From Thiocapsa marina 5811 (GTDB taxonomy: Bacteria > Pseudomonadota > Gammaproteobacteria > Chromatiales > Chromatiaceae): a stretch of DNA of 64,000 bases. The stretch is taken from assembly GCF_000223985.1 (NCBI RefSeq), contig NZ_AFWV01000005.1, forward strand, positions 1 to 64,000, read 5' to 3'. A model generated the notes under the pieces. The model ran no database searches and was not told where the DNA came from. It was given only the letters and a program-made list of their open reading frames with translations. The position numbers and the translations under genes are program-made. Below, piece by piece: positions 1 through 9,000 of this stretch; the first letter of the stretch is position 1, and each line of letters opens with the position of its first letter.

Positions 1-2052
1 GAAGAGATCGCAGTGGACGATGCCGGCGACGCCTATGTGACAGGGTACACATTTTCGGCAGATTTCCCCGCAGTCAACGCGGTATATCCGCACAGCTCGG
101 GATCTACCGATGTTTTCCTCGTCAAGTTGAACGCTACAGGCGAGACGCTGGTCTTCTCCACTTACATCGGCGGCAACGACTTTGACTTCGGCGCGGACGT
201 CGCCATCGACAGTGCGGGCAACGCCTATCTAACCGGGCATACCAGATCGCCAGACTTCCCAACATTCAATGCCCTCTATCCGAAACTCGCCGGCGAGGAC
301 GACGCCTTCGTCTTCAAGCTCAACGCGGCGGGCGACTCGGTCATCTACTCGACTTACCTGGGAGGCGGCAGGTGGGACGAGGGTGCGGCCATCACGGCGG
401 ACGATGCGGGAAACGCATACGTAACAGGGAATACTTCCTCATGGGAGTTCCCCACGGTAAACGCTTTCGATCCCAACCTTTCCGGATGGAGAAACGCCTT
501 CGTTACAAAGCTGACAGCCGCGGGTGATGCGTTGGCTTATTCGACCCATCTGGGCGGAAGTGACGGTGACTCCGGTTGGGGCATCGCGGTGGACCTCGCT
601 GGTAGTGCCTATGTAACTGGGATCACTCACTCGGAAGATTTTCCCACGGTCAACGCGCTCTATCCAAGCCTTACAGGAAACTACGACGTCTTCCTCTTCA
701 AGTTCAACCCCGCGGGCAATGCGGGACACTACTCAACTTTCCTCGGTGGAAGTGACTATGACGACGTCTACGGCATTGCGGTGGACGGTGCCGGAAACGC
801 TTATGTCACGGGGTTGACCGAGTCCTCGGACTTTCCCACCGTCAACGCCCTCTATCCAATCCATCTGGGGAAGTACGATGCCTTCCTCTTCAAGCTCAAC
901 GCCACGGGCGATTCGATAATCTATTCCACCTACCTAGGCGGCCGCGAAGATGACGCAGGCTACGGAATCGCTCTGGATGGCGCCGGCAATGCCTACGTGG
1001 CCGGGGCCACGTTCTCTTCGGACTTCCCCACCGTGGACGCTCCTTATCCAAACCCATTGGGCGATGCAGACGCTTTCGTCTTGATGCTCAACGCCGCCGG
1101 CAACGCCCTGGACTATTCCACCTACCTGGGCGGTAGTCGCTTTGATTGCGGTTGTGGCGGAATCGCGGTGGATAGCTCCGGCAACGCGTATATCACAGGG
1201 GATACTTACTCGGAAGACTTCCCCACGGTCCACGCCGTCTATCCGACCCCTGCATCTGATCATGACATCTTCATCGTCAAGATCGCGCCGCAGGACGACT
1301 TTATCGGCGTTTACGACCCCAGCGCCGGCTGGTGGTACCTCGACGTCAGCGGCGACGGCTTCTGGACAGGCGGTGCCGATGCCATCTTTCGCCTCGGGGG
1401 CGGGGAGGGTTCTCTGCCGGTCGCCGGCGACTGGAACGGCGATGGCGTCGACACGATCGGCCTCTACTATCCCCATGCGGGCTGGTGGTTCCTCGATGTC
1501 AACGGCGATGGCTTCTGGACAGAGGGTAGCGACAACGACTTCGGCTTTGGCGGCGGGAGGGGTTCTCTGCCGGTCGCCGGCGACTGGAACGGCGATGGCG
1601 TCGACACGATCGGCCTCTACTACCCCCATGCGGGCTGGTGGTTCCTCGATGTCAACGGCGATGGCTTCTGGATAGAGGGTACCGATATCGACTTCGGCTT
1701 TGGCGGCAGAGAAGGTTCTCTCCCGGTCGCCGGCGACTGGAACGGTGATGGCGTCGACGCGATCGGCCTCTACTACCCCCATGCGGGCTGGTGGTTCCTC
1801 GATGTCAACGGCGATGGCTTCTGGGCAGAGGGTACCGACATTGACTTCGGCTTTGGCGGCGGGGAAGGCTCTCTCCCGGTAACCGGCGATTGGAACGGTG
1901 ATGACGTCGACGCGATCGGTCTTTACTATCCCAGCGCTGGCAGGTGGTTCCTCGATGTCAACGGTAACGGACACTGGGATGCGGCGGATGACGCCACCTC
2001 TTCATTTGGCTTTCAGGGCACCAAACCCATCGGTGGACGCTGGGCTCACTGA
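1..2052 (+). CDS. SBBP beta-propeller repeat protein with C-terminal tandem repeats (5' partial)
   Basis: The frame is open to the first base, so the start lies outside the window. Residues up to about 430 are seven or more copies of the SBBP repeat (about 52 aa; pattern GNAYVTGxTxSxDFPTVNA, then STYLGG), a family predicted to form beta-propellers and usually found in secreted or surface proteins. From about residue 437 the protein switches to a second repeat built on GDWNGDGVD, GWWFLDVNGDG and DFGFGG, resembling FG-GAP/VCBS-like calcium-binding repeats. It ends with a short GTKPIGGRWAH tail. The gene converges on the injection-system cluster. Role unknown; a surface or secreted adhesive function is an inference from the repeats. 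Confidence 0.85.
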   Translation, partial: EEIAVDDAGDAYVTGYTFSADFPAVNAVYPHSSGSTDVFLVKLNATGETLVFSTYIGGNDFDFGADVAIDSAGNAYLTGHTRSPDFPTFNALYPKLAGEDDAFVFKLNAAGDSVIYSTYLGGGRWDEGAAITADDAGNAYVTGNTSSWEFPTVNAFDPNLSGWRNAFVTKLTAAGDALAYSTHLGGSDGDSGWGIAVDLAGSAYVTGITHSEDFPTVNALYPSLTGNYDVFLFKFNPAGNAGHYSTFLGGSDYDDVYGIAVDGAGNAYVTGLTESSDFPTVNALYPIHLGKYDAFLFKLNATGDSIIYSTYLGGREDDAGYGIALDGAGNAYVAGATFSSDFPTVDAPYPNPLGDADAFVLMLNAAGNALDYSTYLGGSRFDCGCGGIAVDSSGNAYITGDTYSEDFPTVHAVYPTPASDHDIFIVKIAPQDDFIGVYDPSAGWWYLDVSGDGFWTGGADAIFRLGGGEGSLPVAGDWNGDGVDTIGLYYPHAGWWFLDVNGDGFWTEGSDNDFGFGGGRGSLPVAGDWNGDGVDTIGLYYPHAGWWFLDVNGDGFWIEGTDIDFGFGGREGSLPVAGDWNGDGVDAIGLYYPHAGWWFLDVNGDGFWAEGTDIDFGFGGGEGSLPVTGDWNGDDVDAIGLYYPSAGRWFLDVNGNGHWDAADDATSSFGFQGTKPIGGRWAH
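1320..2040 (+). repeat. 153-bp in-frame tandem repeat, four-plus copies
   Basis: The block containing ctctgccggtcgccggcgac recurs at about 1411, 1564, 1717 and 1870, a constant spacing of 153 bp (51 codons). The copies are nearly identical at DNA level, the last being most diverged. This suggests recent expansion or homogenisation, and copy number could vary between strains. Confidence 0.85.
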
Positions 2053-2079
2053 ACCCGATGAACGGAAGCAAAGGCCGTG

Positions 2080-2165
2080 TGCGCCTCGTTCCTTGAACTC
2101 GGCGGTGTACTCTTGCTTCGGGATCTTCTGCATCATCGTCTCCAGTTTGACAGACAGTCTACGCC
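2080..2165 (-). pseudogene. IS3-family OrfA N-terminal fragment
   Basis: The minus strand reads MMQKIPKQEYTAEFKE from 2136 downwards, the usual start of IS3-family OrfA helix-turn-helix proteins. The preceding 30 bases would be the element's left end. The frame is lost after about 17 codons. Only a scrap remains. Confidence 0.6.
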
Positions 2166-2488
2166 ACCCTTGGAAGACTAAATTTCGGGGGAACCTCAGG
2201 TCGTAAATCCGGATAGCAGTATGGCCTCAAAGCAGACACCGCCGTTTGACTGCTCATGGGCAGCATGGCCCCATCAGCGGTCAGTCGCGGCCTTTCAGTC
2301 TTGCGGTCCTGAAGGGTCGTTGTCGGCCAGGTCCGGACGCTCAGCCGGAGCGAGTGATCGGCCGCAACCGCTCCTTTAGCAGACACTAAATCGAACTGGG
2401 CTGAAACGGCAACGCGAAGACTGGGCCAGGCCGCTCGCGCAATGCGGGAGCCATCATTGATGGGAGATTGCGTGGTAGGTCCGCTATT
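2166..2488. other. Intergenic, nothing recognised
   Basis: No reading frame with a ribosome-binding site, no recognisable repeat and no RNA gene was seen here. It lies between the IS3 scrap and a degraded coding-like frame. Confidence 0.5.
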
Positions 2489-2710
2489 TCATCTGACAAG
2501 CGTGAACGGCGGCCCGTTGATCTCACCTTTGGTGCAGGCCACATCCGCGAGGCACCAATCCGAATCCTCGCGCTCTCTCGGCGGCGCACCGTCGCCGATC
2601 TGCGCCAGGGAGTACATGCTCTGGAGCAGCGCCAGGTGCCCTAGGGCCAGGTCCAGTTGCTTGGAGTTTGAGACGACCTCCCGCTTGTAGACCGCGAGCT
2701 CGGGGCGGTA
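2489..2710 (-). pseudogene. Coding-like remnant downstream of the MITE
   Basis: The minus strand has an open frame of 73 codons containing VYKREVVSNSKQLDLALGHL and ending in TGA at 2489. It has no start of its own. If the MITE and one copy of its 8-bp target duplication are removed, this frame joins in phase with codons following the small gene at 2973-3125, separated from it only by that gene's TAG. It may be the 3' part of an older, longer gene. Family not recognised. Confidence 0.35.
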
Positions 2711-2718
2711 GAAGCGAC

Positions 2719-2912
2719 CATGCCTATCCGGTTGCCTCCCAAGCCAAGCTTCAGGCGGATGATCAAAACTCGCAACATGTTTGGGACCGCGGTGCCGGGC
2801 GAGAACTCACATCAGTGCAAGGCGTTGCGAGGCAGGGTGGACACATCATCGTGTTTGGCACGGGTGACGCTACCCAGGATCTACCATCTTGGGAGCTAAC
2901 CGGATAGGCATG
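2719..2912. mobile_element. 194-bp MITE with IS1595-type ends
   Basis: The ends are inverted repeats: catgcctatccggttgcctc at the left and, on the other strand, catgcctatccggttagctc at the right. The 8-bp sequence gaagcgac occurs immediately outside both ends (2711-2718 and 2913-2920), a clean target-site duplication. Eight-base duplications are characteristic of the IS1595 family, and the IS1595-type element at 37820-39002 has closely matching terminal repeats. No coding capacity is present, so this is a non-autonomous derivative. Confidence 0.85.
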
Positions 2913-2972
2913 GAAGCGACGGGAGACCGGCAGAACCGCGCGTATCAAGCCGAGCGCCGGAGCCCACTCGAC

Positions 2973-3125
2973 CTACCGCTCGATCTCTTCCCACCATACT
3001 TGCATCAGCCGCCTGATCATCGCCTCATCGACCTCGGCGACCCCACGCCAGCGACGGGTCATCGGCAGACTCTGATCTTTCCAGGGCTCCCGGATATCCG
3101 TCGTGAATTCCACTTCGAATGTCAT
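2973..3125 (-). CDS. Small 50-aa protein at the 3' end of the injection-system cluster
   Basis: ATG at 3125 follows gaagga at suitable spacing, and the frame runs 50 codons to TAG. The product (starting MTFEVEFTTDIREPWKDQ, ending WWEEIER) is charged and tryptophan-rich, with no membrane segment. It starts 64 bases after the stop of the 845-aa membrane hydrolase gene on the same strand, so co-transcription is likely. Family not recognised. It may be the N-terminal piece of a longer gene broken by the TAG and the MITE. Confidence 0.45.
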   Translation of the reverse strand: MTFEVEFTTDIREPWKDQSLPMTRRWRGVAEVDEAMIRRLMQVWWEEIER

Positions 3126-3189
3126 CGAATCCTTCGTAACGACTCAATTTGTCCGCCGCTCGCTCCTTCCCAGTGCTGCTCCGAGCAGC

Positions 3190-5727
3190 TCACTCCAGCT
3201 CGGATCGGAGAATGTCGCGCACCCTCGGGTCGTCCCCGTCGAGGTAGTGGGTATGGGCACCGGCGCCGAGCAGCACATCCATCTTGTCGACCTCGTCCGG
3301 GATCGCGTTGTCTCCCAACGGCATCGGCCTGTCCGGTTCCGGTTCCCAGAGTGCCCGGCCGACATAGTCCCCGGAGTGATAGAGATTGATCCATTTGGAG
3401 ACCCCGAAGAGGTCGTCGGGATCCGGACCCCGGGTCTCCGCCTTCTCGACCCATCCGTACTCGGTGGGGAAGCGCAACGCATAGAGCTGGCGCAGTGGGC
3501 AACCGGCGGTGATCAGCCGGATATCAGGCGGCGAATCGCCGAACACCCGGCGCACCATGCCTGGATCGGATTTCAGCAGGCGCAGTAGATCCGCCGTGAT
3601 CACCGAGCCCTGACTGGGGGCGACGATGACGATGCGCCGATATCCATGGGTCGAGTGCATCCAACGCAGCAGGCTCAGCGCGCGCGCCAGGATCTTCCCG
3701 CGCGGGTAACTTGACGGCCCACTGTGCCGATTCAGCCATGTATCCACGTCCAGAATGATGTCCAGCGGGATGCGAATTGCATTCGGGAGCTGGTCACGAA
3801 ACAGCAATACCATGGGCACGGATAACGAGATGGCAGCGCCCAACGCCGTGACCAAAGTATTCCCCAGTAAGGTCTGTGGAAGCCATTCAGTTTTGACGAG
3901 GCCGAGAGAATAGCCCGCCACCAAAACGGCAAGACCCGTAAATAAGACCCAGGCCGCTCCGGCCATCGCGACGAAGCCACTATCCAGCCAGCGCTTCAAG
4001 CGATCCGTACGGCACCCATCCATCCGTTCACGCAGAGGCAGAGGATTCCCCTCCAGCGCCGTGCTCGGTAGGACCGATGCGAGCAGGATCAGCAGACAGA
4101 GCACCAGGGCAAGCAAGAAGGTGTTCACGCCGAGTCCGGTGCTCAGAACCATCAGCTCATCGGCGTAGCAGGCCAGCGAATCCTGATCTGTCGGGCAAGG
4201 CCTGGGTTGCTTCGCCGCAGTTTCTTTGCCGCTACTGTCGTCGTCGGCAGCGCTCAGATCGGGAGCACTGGCGCTGTTTGGTGCCTGCAAAGTCCCATCG
4301 CCAATCCGACCCGCCGGCACCCCGCCAGCCGCGCTGTCCTCGTCTAGACCAGACCCCTCTTCCGGAGTGCCGTTCGCATCAATGTTCAGCGCGTACTCGG
4401 CCAATTGTTCGTTCACCAGGGGGAACGGCCGTTTGAATTGAACATCCTTGAGGGACGACTCCCCGAGGGCTGCCAGCACTACCGCCCAAAGCACGACCGT
4501 CAACAGCAGGAACAAAGTGGTCGACAATGAGACGCCGAGCACCCCCGTGAACTGCGCCTGAACCCTTTGGCGCGACCCGTCCCCGGATCGGGCCCTTTCG
4601 AACATCCACACAAGAAGGAGCACAAGGAGCGCCGCGAAAACGGGAAACCAGACGATTTGGAGCACGAAGAACACTCCGTGGATGGCGGTCGCGGCCGAGA
4701 CCAGCGGGGCGTGCGCGGCGGCCACATCGCCCGGACCCTGCAATCCAACGATGATCCAGCCGGTTACGTAGACGAGCGTGAGATAAGGTAGAAGTCGCAA
4801 CGGCCACGCACAGCCCCGAACGAGCAATCGCGAGGCCCAGGTTGCCCACGCGACCGCCAGCACGAGCGTGAGCCAGCCGGCGAGCGCAATCTGCTGCTCT
4901 ACTGGCCACAGGAAGATACCCGCCGCAGCGATACCAGAAAGCAACGCGACGATGCCGGGACCGATCAACCGCGTTTGGGCATTGATCTTCGTCAGCACCA
5001 AGAGCACGACGAGCGCCGCCAGGCCAGCGCCGATCGCGGGCCGCGCTTCCCCTGGCATGAGCTCGAGAAAGATCGGTGACGCCAGTGTCAGCAGGAACAG
5101 ATTCAGCAATGGGATGGTCGTCGGCAGCAGCCAACCCACGACGGAATGCACGCGATCCGACAGCTTCAGAACCCACGAATCGGGCTCATGCTCCAGGGCC
5201 TGTCTCGCGGCACGACCGCCATGCAGCGCGAGTCGAAAGGTCAGCTGATATAGCGTGAGCAGGAACCGGGGGAGCCATCCGGGGGCGCGGGAGAGGTCCG
5301 CCCACAGCAGCTCGTAGAGATCCACTCGCGGTTTGGTGCCGCCTGGTCCGTCCATGGAAACGGTGCGACAAACCGTGTCGTAGATCTCCGTTGTGGTGTC
5401 CTCGCCCTCGGTCGCCGTGGCTCCCATCTGCGTCCTGTGATCCCTGCGCATCCCGGCCAGCACCGCGCGAGACCATGCAATCCCGATGTCGTCCTTCCCT
5501 GCCGACTTGTCGCCAGGCGACGCCCAGCTCGATTCCACCGGTAGGCTGATAGCTGACGACACAAAGCAGCTCCCCCCAGCACCCGGTCCGCCTAAGACAT
5601 CGTCCCGCAGCAACAGGTTGGCCACCTCGCGCGACGGCACCCCGGGCGCAGGGTCGCCAACGCCGTGGACGCTGAGGATTGCGACGTCGCTGCCGGCTTC
5701 TTCCTTTCCCCCACCTTTGTCGCTCAT
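3190..5727 (-). CDS. Multi-spanning membrane protein with lipase-like alpha/beta-hydrolase motifs
   Basis: 845 aa. The N-terminus (VAILSVHGVGDPAPG, about residues 16-30) resembles the oxyanion-loop strand of alpha/beta-hydrolases. Residues about 200-430 and 530-650 hold roughly ten hydrophobic helices separated by a charged, probably soluble loop with CxTDQDSLAC. Near the C-terminus IVIVAPSQGSVITADLL supplies a nucleophile-elbow-like SxGS, followed by a candidate Asp (HSGDYVGRALW) and a candidate His (GAGAHTHYLDGD), a plausible catalytic triad. It is the last large gene of the minus-strand eCIS cluster, downstream of the nuclease cargo. Enzymatic activity is inferred. It could be an accessory lipase, a cargo-related protein or an envelope anchor. 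Confidence 0.7.
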   Translation of the reverse strand: MSDKGGGKEEAGSDVAILSVHGVGDPAPGVPSREVANLLLRDDVLGGPGAGGSCFVSSAISLPVESSWASPGDKSAGKDDIGIAWSRAVLAGMRRDHRTQMGATATEGEDTTTEIYDTVCRTVSMDGPGGTKPRVDLYELLWADLSRAPGWLPRFLLTLYQLTFRLALHGGRAARQALEHEPDSWVLKLSDRVHSVVGWLLPTTIPLLNLFLLTLASPIFLELMPGEARPAIGAGLAALVVLLVLTKINAQTRLIGPGIVALLSGIAAAGIFLWPVEQQIALAGWLTLVLAVAWATWASRLLVRGCAWPLRLLPYLTLVYVTGWIIVGLQGPGDVAAAHAPLVSAATAIHGVFFVLQIVWFPVFAALLVLLLVWMFERARSGDGSRQRVQAQFTGVLGVSLSTTLFLLLTVVLWAVVLAALGESSLKDVQFKRPFPLVNEQLAEYALNIDANGTPEEGSGLDEDSAAGGVPAGRIGDGTLQAPNSASAPDLSAADDDSSGKETAAKQPRPCPTDQDSLACYADELMVLSTGLGVNTFLLALVLCLLILLASVLPSTALEGNPLPLRERMDGCRTDRLKRWLDSGFVAMAGAAWVLFTGLAVLVAGYSLGLVKTEWLPQTLLGNTLVTALGAAISLSVPMVLLFRDQLPNAIRIPLDIILDVDTWLNRHSGPSSYPRGKILARALSLLRWMHSTHGYRRIVIVAPSQGSVITADLLRLLKSDPGMVRRVFGDSPPDIRLITAGCPLRQLYALRFPTEYGWVEKAETRGPDPDDLFGVSKWINLYHSGDYVGRALWEPEPDRPMPLGDNAIPDEVDKMDVLLGAGAHTHYLDGDDPRVRDILRSELE

Positions 5728-6014
5728 GACTGCTCCAGTTTCGAGCTGCGCGGCTCAGCAATGGCATTCTGTAGACCGCAACAGCCTATTCGCGCCTGCA
5801 AGCCCGACGCTCGGAACGCGCACCCGTAAGGCCGGGCCGGCTGCCCACTCACAAATGACTTGAGGCTAAATCCTGCCACTACGCGCGCCGTCCCAGACGA
5901 GCGCGTTGGGTGGCCTATAGCGAAGCGATATCGATCTCCTCCAAAATTGTGGCCTGTCTCGGAAAGCGCGGAAACAAGTATCAGCATATCCAATGGTATG
6001 CCATCACCGACTAC

Positions 6015-9000
6015 CTATTGACGCCGAAGCTTCGCGTTGATTAGTTCACGCAATTCAAAGTCCAACTCCGTTTCGAGCCCAATCATCTTATCGAGGAACT
6101 TCTCGTCAATTCCTCTATGCTCCCACCCCTTCATTTTCCCCCGCCATTCGGCAAATGTTCGATTCCCCCGAGATGCGTTCACATCCGGCGCAAAAGCTTG
6201 GAAGTTTCGCCAGTAACTCAAAACTTGCTTTTGATGTTGTGGGGTAAGTTTATCAAACCCTTCCATGCGTATAATCTTCGAGAAAGGCACAATATGATCT
6301 GCTTCTGGCGCTCCTGCCACAATTCCTTTCACCAACGGATCAAAGAACGGACCATCGCCAACGTCAACCATTGCATCTCTGATTGGTTTTGACACACGGC
6401 TACGCAGGCGCCGCTCATCGGCTTTTGTGAATCCTCCCGACCCAAGCACAGAGTCGCCCGCAATTTCTGCACCCCTGGTTTCCGCAGCAGGAACCGGCAT
6501 TTTCTCCCAATGAGATGCCGGACTTTGAGTACGCTCTATCCTTTCATAATGGCGGGAGCCCGCACGATGGTACTTCTTAGACCTCGTATTGACCCAGACT
6601 AGCTCTTCGATTGTTTGAGGTCTTTGAGAAATTCTTGAGACAAACCTTCCTAGAAATTCCTTAGCGCGACTAACGAGATCGACCGCGTACCTAGCCGTAG
6701 TTGCTACGATCCTTTGGATCGCTTCGGCGCCGTACTTCAATAGCGCCTCAACGTACTTAAGTCGACGCATTGATTTTAGTGCAGCGCGACCTCCAAGCTT
6801 TATGAGATCACCGACTCCAGGGATGTACCCAATCAGAACAAGTGCTAATTCTAGCCAAACATAGGGATCGCTATACTGTTTCTCGAGAAAAAGCCGATTC
6901 AGCACCTCGATCGTATCGCGTATATCGGCTGCAACACCGTACGGTGTAAAACCGACAATCGCCTGACCAATCAGATGCCAGTAACTCGGGTCTTTAACGA
7001 AATTCCCGAGCAGCGCCCCAGCAAATAGCTGCTCGCCAACGCCGACTTCTTCTCCCGACGGATAGAGCATGGGCTTTCCGGAGCGCATGCGCTCAAGAAC
7101 GCCCCTTAGCTTTGCAAGGCTCGGGCGAACGATATTGGAACGTGCCTCGTCATCTTCGGTCTTGCTTGGTTCATGCGTAGCCCGCTTGATCGGCACGTAA
7201 CAGGCGTCGATCTCAGCGCTTTCCGCGGGCGTTCTTTCTCCCCGTGTTTCCCTCAGAAAAATCTCCATGTCTTGCGGGTCACTGGCTAGCATGAGGCGGT
7301 AAGTCCCACCGTCGGCCGCTCGCTCGAAATAGAGCTGGTGCTCCTCACCATCCTGATCGCGGAAGGTCTCCCGAGCGTTCCACCAATCCGCCAGGCGCTG
7401 TACTCCTGTCTTTATGCCCTTCCAGGTAGCCTTGGCCGCGCCGATGATCTTATCCAGCACAAAATCAATCGCCCTCGTTACCGGCTCCCGCAGCTTGGTG
7501 ACGATCCGGCGCACCTTGGCGCCGAGTCCGCCGAGGCCGACAAGTTTGGCGAGGAAGGCGATGATCAGCGGGATGGCCTTGGCCATGGACTGATCGATGT
7601 AGTTGGCGGCGGCGGCGACGGCGCCCTGGGCCATCTGCTTGAAGCTGGCGGTGATGGACTTCACCAGGGCCATGATGTCCTTGGCCTTCTCGATGAAGAA
7701 CATGATGGTGTCGTACATCATCTTGATGGCCTGGATGAACGCACCGACCGGTGTGAACATCGTGGCCAGCTTCATGGCTGCCTTGGCGACCAGCTGGGTC
7801 ACCATCCAGTCGCTGACGGTTTCCACCACCAGGGTCTTCAACTTGGCGGCCTGGTCCTTGACCCAGTTCCAGACCGCCGCGGGCCCCTCGGTGACCAGGG
7901 TCTTCACCTGGGTCAGGACCTGCTCCAGGATGCCGACCTTGTGCTCACCGACCTTGCGCACCGCCCGCCCGCGGACGAACTCGAAGGTAAAGCCGAGCAC
8001 CTGGGTGATCATGGTGAAGATGGACTTGAGGTCCAGCTTGCTGGGCAGTTGCGCACCGCCCTGGGCCAGGTTGCCGAACAGCCAGCCGCCCATGCCTTGA
8101 CTGAAGCGGTCCTTGAAGTTGGCGACGAAGCTGCCGAAGCCCTGTTTGACCGACTTGAGCAGATTGCCGAGGAAAGACGCGGGCTTCTTGATGATGTGGA
8201 TCAGGGCGCTGGCGGCATCGGCGAGGATGGACAGCAGCATCTCACCGTCGATGCCGAGCGTCTTGCAGGCGGCGATGAACAGCGCCCGCGCCGCTCCCTT
8301 GAAGTCGCCACGCAGCAGGGCCGCGGTCACGGTCAACGTGGTCATCACCGCGATCTCGAAGACCTCGACGACCCGGTTCAGGAGGCCGCCGACCTTGTCG
8401 ACTAGAGCGGATACCTTGTCCTCCAGGGTCTGGGCGATGCGGTCGACGACGGCAACGGTATTCGACACCACATTGTCGATGGCGCCGTTGATGCGATCGC
8501 GCAGACTCGGCAGGAAGAACAGGAAGGTGCTCACCAGGGTCGTCAGGACCGTGGCGAGGCCCTTGATCATGCCGATCACGGCCGTGCGCAGGCTCCTGAC
8601 GATGCCGACGGCGAGCTTCTTGGCGCCTTCCAGGATGCCCTTGATCGCACGCTTGGCGAGGTCGAAGATGTCGTTCAGACGCGCCTTGAACCAGTCCAGA
8701 ACAGCCTGGGAAATCTCGACGACCCAGCCGACGATCTTGCCCCAAAGTCCCTTCTTCTTGCGCCGGGTCTTGCGCCGCTGCTTCTCGGCCTCGGCCTCCG
8801 CGGCCTGGCGCTCTGCTTCGGCCTGTTCCGCGCGTGCCTGCTGCTCGCCATCGGCGATGGCCTTGTCCGCCGCCGCCTGATCGGTTGCGATGCGGCTCTC
8901 GATGTCCCCGCGGGTCCGCTCGTGCTCGGCATCCGCCTGGGTCTCGAAGCGCCGCAGCTCCGCCTGGCTCTCGGTCAGACCCTGCTGCTTGGTGGCCTCC

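Noticed and set aside
934-1974. 346-codon minus-strand open frame inside the SBBP gene
   Set aside because: Antisense shadow of GC-rich repeats; its repeats mirror those of the real gene and it has no ribosome site.
5724-5993. 89-codon minus-strand frame between the cargo and hydrolase genes, considered as an immunity gene
   Set aside because: Its stop does overlap the hydrolase ATG, but part of it (gatatcgcttcgctatagg and following) looks like a common non-coding repeat and the protein has no coherent composition. Left as unlikely, not excluded.
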